This document shows positions 33,935 through 43,271 of a DNA stretch of 43,271 nt, piece after piece. The stretch covers positions 1 through 43,271 of the forward strand of contig JAAVTG010000115.1 of assembly GCA_011947345.1 (NCBI GenBank), given 5' to 3'. The translations under genes and the position numbers were made by a program. Within the stretch, counting starts at the first letter, position 1. The number at the start of each line of letters is the position of its first letter. The notes beneath the pieces were generated by a model, which saw only the letters and a program-made list of their open reading frames with translations, had not been told where the DNA came from and searched no databases. Source of the stretch: Phytophthora quininea. Lineage: Eukaryota; Oomycota; Peronosporomycetes; Peronosporales; Peronosporaceae.

Positions 33935-34550
33935 CTGGGTTTTTCAGTATGGCGAACATGATGGTGATGCTCTGAGGGAGCAGAAACAGGCGCATCTGCC
34001 AATCAGCGATCAGCAACGAAAACAACGGCTGTACTCCACTGGTTGAGCTGAAAACTTGGGAAAGCATGTTTTCATATACGGGGAACATGATGGTGATAGT
34101 CTGAAGTGATAGAGACAGGCTCATCAGCCAATCAGCAATCAGGAAGGATAACAACGTCTACAAGCTCCGGGTTGGGCTGAAAATTTGCGAGACTGCGTTT
34201 TAATATATGGGGAAGAAGCTGGTGATAGTCTGAGGTGACATAGACGGACCCACTAGCCAATCAGCGACCAGGATCGATAACTACGGCTGCACACACCCGT
34301 TTGGGCTGAAAACTTGCGAGAATATGTTTTCATATGTGGGAAAAAGGATGGTGATAGTCCCATGTGACAGAGACTGGCTCATCATCCAATCAGCGATCAG
34401 GATCGATAACTACGGCTGTACACACCCGTTTAAGCTGAAAACTTGGGAGACTACGTTTTCAATCGCGGGGAACAAGATGGCGATAGTTTGAAGTGACAGA
34501 AGCAGATGCATCGGCCAATGAGCGTTCACAAAAGCCATTGGAGGCATCAT
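33935..34550 (+). repeat. ~130-bp satellite array, right block
   Basis: About five copies with anchors (GTTTTCATATACGG and variants) near 33945, 34069, 34197, 34325 and 34456. The same internal segments occur as in 28800-29640, e.g. CCAATCAGCGATCAG and GATGGTGATAGTCTGA. Confidence 0.85.
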
Positions 34551-34586
34551 ACGCCCGACTTAATCGAAACAGTGAATTGATATGTT

Positions 34587-34656
34587 GGCTCTCCCAAGCA
34601 GAGCTCCGCTTTTTCTATTGCAACTTTCTGCTGTGACATTTGTGAGAAATTTGTAA
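34587..34656 (+). repeat. Left terminal inverted repeat of the Merlin-like element
   Basis: Matches the complement of 36025-36094 over about 70 bp with a few differences. The adjacent target duplication is GATATGTT. Confidence 0.9.
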
Positions 34657-34785
34657 AAAAACGTTCATTTACAATTTAAGCTCCATGTTTTTGGATCAAC
34701 AGTAGCAGCCCACTAAAAATCTGTCCCGTGGTCGCCTTCTTCGGGAAGTACCAGCTCCTCCAAAGGTACTCATCAATGTACCCGT

Positions 34786-35697
34786 TCAGCTCCGATTTTT
34801 CATGCCTCTCATTGCTTTGACGTGTCTCTTGATATGGATTTCCCATAGGCCTTCAATTGTATTGGTATGGGTGCCGTCGTCGGGGTCAACGTAGTGCTCC
34901 GTATGTTTTACGTACTTGTGTACGTAGTTAAGGTCAGACATCTTAGGATTGTTCGCGAGCGTGCGCACCCGTGTCGCGCCCCGCTTGGTTTTCCGCTCAG
35001 TCACGTAAGTAGCATACATGTCAGAATGTATGGTGGTCCTATACAAAGCTTAGGTTAAAAAACGTATTTCTAAAAACAAAAATAAATCTTACCCCGGCTT
35101 GATAAATTGCCGAATGATGGGGAACAGACTATCTTGGGTGCGGTCATCGTTCACGAAGCGGGCAAACCACTGCCCCGTGGAGCGATCGACCCCACCAAAA
35201 GCCAGTAGTCAGCGTAGAATCTACCTCGATTGTGCTTGCTCTTTTTTCATGCTGGTTTCATCGATTTCAACTATGTGGCCAATTCCTCCTATCTAAACAA
35301 CAATATTAGTAGCATAAAAATAAAATGAATAAAACCAAAATTTACCTGGAACTTATCCTTAGTGAGCTGCTTAGAGCACAGACAACGGGCGAACGCGCAC
35401 CAGTCCCCGCCGTGGTCTCGGAGACGTCGGCGATCTCAGCTATCTGTGCCTGCGGCAGCCGCATGCACCAGGCACACAGCAAGCGCACTGCCTGAGCCAG
35501 GAGAGCTTCATCCCAGACAGCCACGTATTCGTTAACATGCTAATAGAATACTCTTTACCGTTTTCGTGTGTGTGTGTGTGTGTTTTTTTTTTGCAACACT
35601 GCCAAGACGGTTTCTTGGCGGAGGCCTTGGCGCGCATGGACCCTCCACACCCCGGGCAAAACATTTGACTCTCCAGCACCCTGCATCTTGCCACCAC
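34786..35697 (-). CDS. Merlin/ISXO2-like transposase, three exons, homopolymer frameshifts
   Basis: Exons 35346-35697, 35093-35292 and 34786-35038 (introns 53 and 54 bp, GT..AG). The N-terminal part has a zinc-finger-like FCPGCGGSM...SWQCC. The linker QCCKKKTHTHTH is encoded by an A10/(CA)n microsatellite. AQIAEIADVSETTAGDWCAF is a helix-turn-helix. The DDE/N core has HIVEIDETSM (first Asp), FGGVDRSTGQWFARFVNDDR, PGTTIHSDMYATY (second Asp) and FVDP-like YVDPDDGTHTNTIEGLWE (third position). Four one-base indels (CC at 35491-35492, CCCC at 35405-35408, TTTTTT at 35242-35247, AAAA at 35197-35200) restore one frame of 269 codons. No nonsense mutation is seen, so it could encode active transposase if the indels are sequence errors. 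Confidence 0.85.
35565..35592 (+). repeat. (GT)9 plus T10 microsatellite inside transposase exon 1
   Basis: On the coding strand it is A10 followed by (CA)n and encodes the Lys-Lys-Lys-Thr-His repeats. Its length is a multiple-allele risk to the reading frame. Confidence 0.85.
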
Positions 35698-36024
35698 CTC
35701 ACTGCTCCGGCCTCATCCACTGTCGCAGCGATGACAGCGTTCAGGGAGAGCTGCTGGGTGGGCAGGGGAGCGTAATGGTGGCTTGACATGGGCAATGGTG
35801 GGGCTGGTAGTGGAGGCTGTGAGCTTGGTGGAGGCGGGGTTGAAAAAGCCAGAGTGGCCGAATGGGTGGAGTGGGGAAACCGAAACCATACTTTTCCCAC
35901 ATACAAATAGCAAGTATGTGAGTACGGGTTATTTTGCGGTTTGGAGTCGAAAAACGGAGCTATTTCGAATTGTTTTAGTAGTATCCTTTAGTAAGTGCGA
36001 TTTCAGCAGATTTCCAAAATGCAT

Positions 36025-36094
36025 CCGAAAATTTCCCACAAATGTCACATTAGAAAGTTGCAATAGAAAAGCGGAGCTCTGCTTGGGGAGAGCC
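36025..36094 (-). repeat. Right terminal inverted repeat of the Merlin-like element
   Basis: Inverted copy of 34587-34656; followed by GATATGTT. Confidence 0.9.
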
Positions 36095-36129
36095 GATATG
36101 TTTCAACGCATGGTGAACATGCCGGAGGG

Positions 36130-37417
36130 ACTTAACTAAGAACATAAAGAGAGTAAGTGTTTGAGTATGTGATTACGAGAAATATGGTGTATAAGGTCGG
36201 AATGTGCGTAGTAACTGAATATGCGCGTGTAGGTTTGAATGTTTGTATAGCACGAGTGTATGCAGAGTATAATTGAGGTTAGGAAGTGTGTTGTAGAGGG
36301 AGAATATGTAGAATAAGCGTGTTGTATAATATATATGTGTGTGTATGGGAACGACAAAAACGTATGTATAATAGTTAATGAAACGACGATTAAGGATATG
36401 TAGTGTTAAACGGTTATGGGTATGAGTGTGAGAGTGTTGTTGGGAATAGTATGAAGGCGAGTGAGTGTAAGTTTGTGTAGAGTATGAGTAGGTGTAGAAT
36501 ATGAGTGTAGAGGGAATGTATGCAGAGAATGAGTGTTATTGTATATGGATGTGTTAGTGTTTAAGTGTTAGTAGTATATGGTTTGAGTAAAATGAAATTG
36601 TAAATGGTATGATTTGGTGATAGGTAAATGAGAAACATAGAGTGGAGTGAAAGAAAAAGAAAATAATGTTAATAGTTGATTATAATGAGATGGATTGGGA
36701 TTGATAGGAAAGGTGATTTGAATGAATTGATAGAGAGTTAGTTAGTTAGTAATGTGGAAAAATGAGAAGAATATGAAGTATGTGGAGAGTATGGATAGTA
36801 TATAATAGTGTAAAAGTGTGTAAGAGTGTATATATGTAAGTGTATGAGGTGTGTAAGAGTAGGTAGATATTGTATAGAGAAGTATGGGTATGTGAAATAG
36901 GAAGGTTTAAAGAAGGAGTATGTAGAGAAAAAATGGGTGTAAAGTATAAATGTAAAAAATGTGAAAGAGGAGAAAATGGAGTTGAGGAAGGAATAGAGAA
37001 ATTTGAGAAATAGAAAATTGAAGAAAAATTATGGATGGTTGTGTATGAGTGTATGTAGAGTATGGATGTTTGTGGTAAATAGAAGTGTATGTGGAGTGTA
37101 AGTGTAAGTATGTGTAAGTGTAAAAACGTGATTGTGAATAGAGTGATGTTTGTTATTGAGTATAGGTGTGTGTAAAGTGTTGTAGTGTAGAGTGTGAGTG
37201 TAAGTAAAGAGGAGTGTAAAGTGTGAGTGTAGTAGAGTGAGTGTTGTAGAGTGTGAGTGTTGTAGAGTGTGAGTGTAGTAGAGTATGAGTGTGTGTAGAG
37301 TGAGTGTGTGTAGAGGAGTGTAGTAGAGTGTGAGTGTTGTAGAGTGTGAGTGTAGTAGAGTGTGAGTGTGTGTAGAGAGGAGTGTAGTAGAGTGTGAGTG
37401 TTGTAGAGTGAGGTGTG
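36130..37417 (+). repeat. C-depleted GT/GA-rich subtelomere-like tract
   Basis: About 1.3 kb almost without C on this strand, with no open frame of note. Toward its right end it becomes a microsatellite-like mix of GAGTGTAGTAGAGTGTGAGT units (37,140-37,410). It leads directly into TTTAGGG repeats, so its strand bias has the same sense as the telomeric G-rich strand. Confidence 0.8.
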
Positions 37418-37443
37418 TAGGGTTTAGGGTTTAGGGTTTGGGG
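37418..37443 (+). repeat. Short telomere-type (TTTAGGG)n tract
   Basis: Three TAGGGTT-type units and a final TTTGGGG. TTTAGGG is the telomere repeat reported for Phytophthora and for plants. The G-rich strand runs rightward, the orientation of a chromosome end on the right, yet 5.8 kb of other repeats follow. Confidence 0.85.
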
Positions 37444-37608
37444 CCGACACCAGCAGTCGGACGTCCCCGTTTCCTCGTTTCAATATCCATGGCCCCGGAC
37501 GTCCCCCGGACGTGCTTGATGTGGTGGTGGATGTTCGGACGTTCCGACATTTAGACGTTCCGTATTTCATCCGGGCCTTAACGTTCGCAAAGATCTTGCT
37601 AATAGTGC
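37444..37608. other. Junction between the telomeric tract and the tandem array, GACGT-rich
   Basis: 165 bp of unique sequence with five GACGT motifs (as GGACGTCC, GGACGTGC and GACGTTCCG) in about 90 bp. No gene. Confidence 0.6.
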
Positions 37609-40600
37609 GGGGGATTGATTGTGGCCGTGTGCGCGAGAGTTTGCGTTGGTGTGGGCCGTCCATAATCCCCATGCTTGGTCGTTTTGAGTGGGCGGTCCCG
37701 TGTCCCGTGTGTCCCGTGTGTCCCGTGTCGGTCTGCGTGGTGGTAGTGGGATTGATTGTGGCCGTGCGCGAGAGTTTGCGTTGGTGTGGGCCGTCCATAA
37801 TCCCCATGCTTGGTCGTTTTGAGTGGGCGGTCCCGTGTGTCCCGTGTGTCCCGTGTGTCCCGTGTCGGTCTGCGTGGTGGTAGTGCGGGGGATTGATTGT
37901 GGCCGTGTGCGCGAGAGTTTGCGTGTGGGCCGTCCATAATCCCCATGCTTGGTCGTTTTGAGTGGGCGGTCCCGTGTGTCCCGTGTGTCCCGTGTGTCCC
38001 GTGTCGGTCTGCGTGGTGGTAGTGGGGATTGATTGTGGCCGTGTGCGCGAGAGTTTGCGTTGGTGTGGGCCGTCCATAATCCCCATGCTTGGTCGTTTTG
38101 AGTGGGCGGTCCCGTGTGTCCCGTGTGTCCCGTGTGTCCCGTGTCGGTCTGCGTGGTGGTAGTGCGGGGGATTGATTGTGGCCGTGTGTGCGCGAGAGTT
38201 TGCGTTGGTGTGGGCCGTCCATAATCCCCATGCTTGGTCGTTTTGAGTGCGGTCCCGTGTGTCCCGTGTGTCCCGTGTGTCCCGTGTGTCCCGTGTGTCC
38301 CGTGTCGGTCTGCGTGGTGGTAGTGCGGGGGATTGATTGTGGCCGTGTGTGCGCGAGAGTTTGCGTTGGTGTGGGCCGTCCATAATCCCCATGCTTGGTC
38401 GTTTTGAGTGGGCGGTCCCGTGTGTCCCGTGTGTCCTGTGTGTCCCGTGTGTCCCGTGTCGGTCTGCGTGGTGGTAGTGCGGGGGATTGATTGTGGCCGT
38501 GTGTGCGCGAGAGTTTGCGTTGGTGTGGGCCGTCCATAATCCCCATGCTTGGTCGTTTTGAGTGGGCGGTCCCGTGTGTCCCGTGTGTCCCGTGTGTCCG
38601 TGTGTCCCGTGTCGGTCTGCGTGGTGGTAGTGCGGGGGATTGATTGTGGCCGTGTGCGCGAGAGTTTGCGTTGGTGTGGGCCGTCCATAATCCCCATGCT
38701 TGGTCGTTTTGAGTGGGCGGTCCCGTGTGTCCCGTGTGTCCCGTGTGTCCCGTGTGTCCCGTGTCGGTCTGCGTGGTGGTAGTGCGGGGGATTGATTGTG
38801 GCCGTGTGTGCGCGAGAGTTTGCGTTGGTGTGGGCCGTCCATAATCCCCATGCTTGGTCGTTTTGAGTGGGCGGTCCCGTGTGTCCCGTGTGTCCCGTGT
38901 GTCCCGTGTCGGTCTGCGTGGTGGTAGTGGGGGATTGATTGTGGCCGTGTGTGCGCGAGAGTTTGCGTTGGTGTGGGCCGTCCATAATCCCCATGCTTGG
39001 TCGTTTTGAGTGGGCGGTCCCGTGTGTCCCGTGTGTCCCGTGTGTCCCGTGTGTCCCGTGTCGGTCTGCGTGGTGGTAGTGCGGGGGATTGATTGTGGCC
39101 GTGTGTGCGCGAGAGTTTGCGTTGGTGTGGGCCGTCCATAATCCCCATGCTTGGTCGTTTTGAGTGGGCGGTCCCGTGTGTCCCGTGTGTCCCGTGTGTC
39201 CCGTGTGTCCCGTGTCGGTCTGCGTGGTGGTAGTGCGGGGGATTGATTGTGGCCGTGTGTGCGCGAGAGTTTGCGTTGGTGTGGGCCGTCCATAATCCCC
39301 ATGCTTGGTCGTTTTGAGTGGGCGGTCCCGTGTGTCCCGTGTGTCCCGTGTGTCCCGTGTCGGTCTGCGTGGTGGTAGTGCGGGGGATTGATTGTGGCCG
39401 TGTGTGCGCGAGAGTTTGCGTTGGTGTGGGCCGTCCATAATCCCCATGCTTGGTCGTTTTGAGTGGGCGGTCCCGTGTGTCCCGTGTGTCCCGTGTGTCC
39501 CGTGTCCCGTGTCGGTCTGCGTGGTAGTGCGGGGGATTGATTGTGGCCGTGTGTGCGCGAGAGTTTGCGTTGGTGTGGGCCGTCCATAATCCCCATGCTT
39601 GGTCGTTTTGAGTGGGCGGTCCCGTGTGTCCCGTGTGTCCCGTGTGTCCCGTGTCGGTCTGCGTGGTGGTAGTGCGGGGGATTGATTGTGGCCGTGTGTG
39701 CGCGAGAGTTTGCGTTGGTGTGGGCCGTCCATAATCCCCATGCTTGGTCGTTTTGAGTGGGCGGTCCCGTGTGTCCCGTGTGTCCCGTGTGTCCCGTGTG
39801 TCCCGTGTCGGTCTGCGTGGTGGTAGTGCGGGGGATTGATTGTGGCCGTGTGTGCGCGAGAGTTTGCGTTGGTGTGGGCCGTCCATAATCCCCATGCTTG
39901 GTCGTTTTGAGTGGGCGGTCCCGTGTGTCCCGTGTGTCCCGTGTGTCCCGTGTCGGTCTGCGTGGTGGTAGTGGGGGATTGATTGTGGCCGTGTGTGCGC
40001 GAGAGTTTGCGTTGGTGTGGGCCGTCCATAATCCCCATGCTTGGTCGTTTTGAGTGGGCGGTCCCGTGTGTCCCGTGTGTCCCGTGTGTCCCGTGTCGGT
40101 CTGCGTGGTGGTAGTGCGGGGGATTGATTGTGGCCGTGTGTGCGCGAGAGTTTGCGTTGGTGTGGGCCGTCCATAATCCCCATGCTTGGTCGTTTTGAGT
40201 GGGCGGTCCCGTGTGTCCCGTGTGTCCCGTGTGTCCCGTGTCGGTCTGCGTGGTGGTAGTGCGGGGGATTGATTGTGGCCGTGTGCGCGAGAGTTTGCGT
40301 TGGTGTGGGCCGTCCATAATCCCCATGCTTGGTCGTTTTGAGTGGGCGGTCCTGTGTGTCCTGTGTGTCCCTGTCCCGTGTCGGTCTGCGTGGTGGTAGT
40401 GCGGGGGATTGATTGTGGCCGTGTGTGCGCGAGAGTTTGCGTTGGTGTGGGCCGTCCATAATCCCCATGCTTGGTCGTTTTGAGTGGGCGGTCCCGTGTG
40501 TCCCGTGTGTCCCGTGTGTCCCGTGTCGGTCTGCGTGGTGGTAGTGCGGGGGATTGATTGTGGCCGTGTGTGCGCGAGAGTTTGCGTTGGTGTGGGCCGT

Positions 40601-43271
40601 CCATAATCCCCATGCTTGGTCGTTTTGAGTGGGCGGTCCCGTGTGTCCCGTGTGTCCCGTGTGTCCCGTGTGTCCCGTGTCGGTCTGCGTGGTGGTAGTG
40701 CGGGGGATTGATTGTGGCCGTGTGTGCGCGAGAGTTTGCGTTGGTGTGGGCCGTCCATAATCCCCATGCTTGGTCGTTTTGAGTGGGCGGTCCCGTCCTG
40801 TGTGTCCGTGTGTCCCGTGTGTCCCGTGTCGGTCTGCGTGGTGGTAGTGGGGATTGATTGTGCCGTGTGCGCGAGAGTTTGCGTTGGTGTGGGCCGTCCA
40901 TAATCCCCATGCTTGGTCGTTTTGAGTGGGCGGTCCCGTGTGTCCCGTGTGTCCCGTGTGTCCCGTGTGTCCCGTGTCGGTCTGCGTGGTGGTAGTGCGG
41001 GGGATTGATGTGGCCGTGTGTGCGCGAGAGTTTGCGTTGGTGTGGGCCGTCCATAATCCCCATGCTTGGTCGTTTTGAGTGGGCGGTCCCGTGTGTCCCG
41101 TGTGTCCCGTGTGTCCCGTGTGTCCGTGTGTCGGTCTGCGTGGTGGTGCGGGGGATTGATTGTGGCCGTGTGCGCGAGAGTTTGCGTTGGTGTGGGCCGT
41201 CCATAATCCCCATGCTTGGTCGTTTTGAGTGGGCGGTCCCGTGTGTCCCTGTCCCGTGTGTCCGTGTGTCCCGTGTCGGTCTGCGTGGTGGTAGTGCGGG
41301 GGATTGATTGTGGCCGTGTGTGCGCGAGAGTTTGCGTTGGTGTGGGCCGTCCATAATCCCCATGCTTGGTCGTTTTGAGTGGGCGGTCCCGTGTGTCCCG
41401 TGTGTCCCGTGTGTCCCGTGTCCCGTGTCGGTCTGCGTGGTGGTAGTGCGGGGGATTGATTGTGGCCGTGTGTGCGCGAGAGTTTGCGTTGGTGTGGGCC
41501 GTCCATAATCCCCATGCTTGGTCGTTTTGAGTGGGCGGTCCCGTGTGTCCCGTGTGTCCCGTGTGTCCGTGTGTCCCGTGTCGGTCTGCGTGGTGGTAGT
41601 GCGGGGGATTGATTGTGGCCGTGTGTGCGCGAGTTTGCGTTGGTGTGGGCCGTCCATAATCCCCATGCTTGGTCGTTTTGAGTGGGCGGTCCCGTGTGTC
41701 CCGTGTGTCCCGTGTGTCCCGTGTGTCCCGTGTCGGTCTGCGTGGTGGTAGTGCGGGGGATTGATTGTGGCCGTGTGTGCGCGAGAGTTTGCGTTGGTGT
41801 GGGCCGTCCATAATCCCCATGCTTGGTCGTTTTGAGTGGGCGGTCCCGTGTGTCCCGTGTGTCCCGTGTGTCCCGTGTCGGTCTGCGTGGTGGTAGTGCG
41901 GGGGATTGATTGTGGCCGTGTGTGCGCGAGAGTTTGCGTTGGTGTGGGCCGTCCATAATCCCCATGCTTGGTCGTTTTGAGTGGGCGGTCCCGTGTGTCC
42001 CGTGTGTCCCGTGTGTCCCGTGTGTCCCGTGTCGGTCTGCGTGGTGGTAGTGCGGGGGATTGATTGTGGCCGTGTGCGCGAGAGTTTGCGTTGGTGTGGG
42101 CCGTCCATAATCCCCATGCTTGGTCGTTTTGAGTGGGCGGTCCCGTGTGTCCCGTGTGTCCCGTGTGTCCCGTGTGTCCCGTGTCGGTCTGCGTGGTGGT
42201 AGTGCGGGGGATTGATTGTGGCCGTGTGTGCGCGAGAGTTTGCGTTGGTGTGGGCCGTCCATAATCCCCATGCTTGGTCGTTTTGAGTGGGCGGTCCCGT
42301 GTGTCCCGTGTGTCCCGTGTCGGTCTGCGTGGTGGTAGTGCGGGGGATTGATTGTGGCCGTGTGTGCGCGAGAGTTTGCGTTGGTGTGGGCCGTCCATAA
42401 TCCCCATGCTTGGTCGTTTTGAGTGGGCGGTCCCGTGTGTCCCGTGTGTCCCGTGTGTCCCGTGTCGGTCTGCGTGGTGGTAGTGCGGGGGATTGATTGT
42501 GGCCGTGTGTGCGCGAGAGTTTGCGTTGGTGTGGGCCGTCCATAATCCCATGCTTGGTCGTTTTGAGTGGGCGGTCCCGTGTGTCCCGTGTGTCCCGTGT
42601 GTCCCGTGTCGGTCTGCGTGGTGGTAGTGCGGGGGATTGATGGTGTGTGCGCGAGAGTTTGCGTTGGTGTGGGCCGTCCATAATCCCCATGCTTGGTCGT
42701 TTTGAGTGGGCGGTCCCGTGTCCGTGTGTCCTGTGTGTCCCGTGTGTCCCGTGTCGGTCTGCGTGGTAGTGCGGGGGATTGATTGTGGCCGTGTGTGCGC
42801 GAGTTTGCGGTGTGGGCCGTCCATAATCCCCATGCTTGGTCGTTTTGAGTGGGCGGTCCCGTGTGTCCCGTGTGTCCCGTGTGTCCCGTGTGTCCCGTGT
42901 CGGTCTGCGTGGTGGTAGTGCGGGGGATTGATTGTGGCCGTGTGTGCGCGAGAGTTTGCGTTGGTGTGGGCCGTCCATAATCCCCATGCTTGGTCGTTTT
43001 GAGTGGGCGGTCCCGTGTGTCCTGTGTGTCCCGTGTGTCCCGTGTCGGTCTGCGTGGTGGTAGAGGGGGATTGATTGTGGCCGTGTGTGCGCGAGAGTTT
43101 GCGTTGGTGTGGGCCGTCCATAATCCCCATGCTTGGTCGTTTTGAGTGGGCGGTCCCGTGTGTCCCTGTGTGCCCGTGTGTCCCGTGTGTCCCGTGTCGG
43201 TCTGCGTGGTGGTAGTGCGGGGGATTGATTGTGGCTGTGTGCGCGAGAGTTTGCGTTGGTGTGGGCCGTCC
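37609..43271 (+). repeat. ~145-bp tandem array, about 38 copies, with variable 9-bp inner repeats
   Basis: The unit runs from GCGGGGGATTGATTGTGGCC through GTGTGGGCCGTCCATAATCC and GGTCGTTTTGAGTGGGCGGT to CGGTCTGCGTGGTGGTAGT. Between the last two sits a run of CCCGTGTGT repeats, usually three or four copies, with two or five at times. Units are therefore mostly ~145 or ~154 bp (range about 135-163). I count 39 occurrences of the GATTGATTGTGG-type start. Copies are nearly identical, indicating recent homogenisation. The array runs off the right end of the window. Long open frames on the minus strand come from a stop-free unit and are not called as genes. Confidence 0.95.

Larger units (their letters stand above)
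34587..36094 (-). mobile_element. Merlin-like (ISXO2/IS1016-type) DNA transposon with intact ends
   Basis: A 1,508-bp element. Its first and last ~70 bp are inverted copies (GGCTCTCCCAAGCAGAGCTC at the left, the complement ending at 36094 at the right). It is flanked by a perfect 8-bp direct repeat GATATGTT (34579-34586 and 36095-36102), the target duplication length expected of the Merlin superfamily. It carries one transposase gene on the minus strand. The two inverted repeats differ by a few substitutions and by homopolymer lengths only, suggesting fairly recent insertion. It lies just outside the satellite block. Confidence 0.92.

Noticed and set aside
37512..42918. Series of 60-120-codon plus-strand frames rich in Val-Cys-Pro
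   Set aside because: They are translations of the CCCGTGTGT inner repeats, recurring once per few units.
37424..43130. Three minus-strand open frames of 1,615, 1,806 and 1,843 codons
   Set aside because: All three overlap in different frames across the same tandem repeat and arise because the unit has no minus-strand stop. There is no start context, domain or codon bias. Kept as a finding, not as genes.
37609..43271. CRISPR-like regular array
   Set aside because: Units are contiguous with no unique spacers, and the context is eukaryotic.

Overview
This window looks like nuclear DNA from an oomycete of the Phytophthora/Peronosporales type. The genes are compact and GC-rich. Their introns are mostly short (66-84 bp, one of 163 bp), and several have a CTAAC-like branch point. 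Several starts are preceded by the oomycete Inr/FPR core promoter (GCTCATTYYNCAWTTT type). The telomere-type repeat is TTTAGGG. The species is inferred; I could not search databases.

Positions 1-15.8 kb form a gene-rich core: an A/B-type cyclin (-), a patch of gene relics (2.4-5.6 kb: pyruvate phosphate dikinase, a flavin-reductase-like protein and an unknown protein), PAM16/TIM16 (+), isopentenyl-diphosphate isomerase with four exons (+), a secreted protein of unknown function (-), two tandem mitochondrial phosphate carriers (+), KISH/TMEM167 (-), cytochrome c1 (+), RNA polymerase I/III subunit RPAC1/AC40 (+) and a 45-residue membrane protein (-). Mitochondrial functions dominate (import motor, phosphate uptake, complex III), but the genes are separate transcription units and not an operon.

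Positions 15.8-36.1 kb are repeat-rich and nearly gene-free. They hold a decayed Ty1/copia fragment, a PIF/Harbinger element with terminal inverted repeats, a piggyBac-like element sitting between two halves of a ~130-bp satellite, and a well-preserved Merlin-like (ISXO2/IS1016-type) transposon with ~70-bp inverted repeats and a perfect 8-bp target duplication. Low-complexity tracts with strong strand asymmetry lie between them.

Positions 36.1-43.3 kb look subtelomeric: 1.3 kb of C-depleted GT-rich sequence, a short TTTAGGG tract, a 165-bp junction, and then about 38 copies of a ~145-bp repeat running off the window. That array is free of stop codons in all three minus-strand frames, so it gives 1,600-1,840-codon phantom ORFs.

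A cross-cutting observation is that conserved genes carry many single-base frameshifts, and most fall in homopolymers that are one base too short (typically 5 to 4). This points to sequencing or assembly error more than to real gene death, although the transposons also carry genuine nonsense codons.
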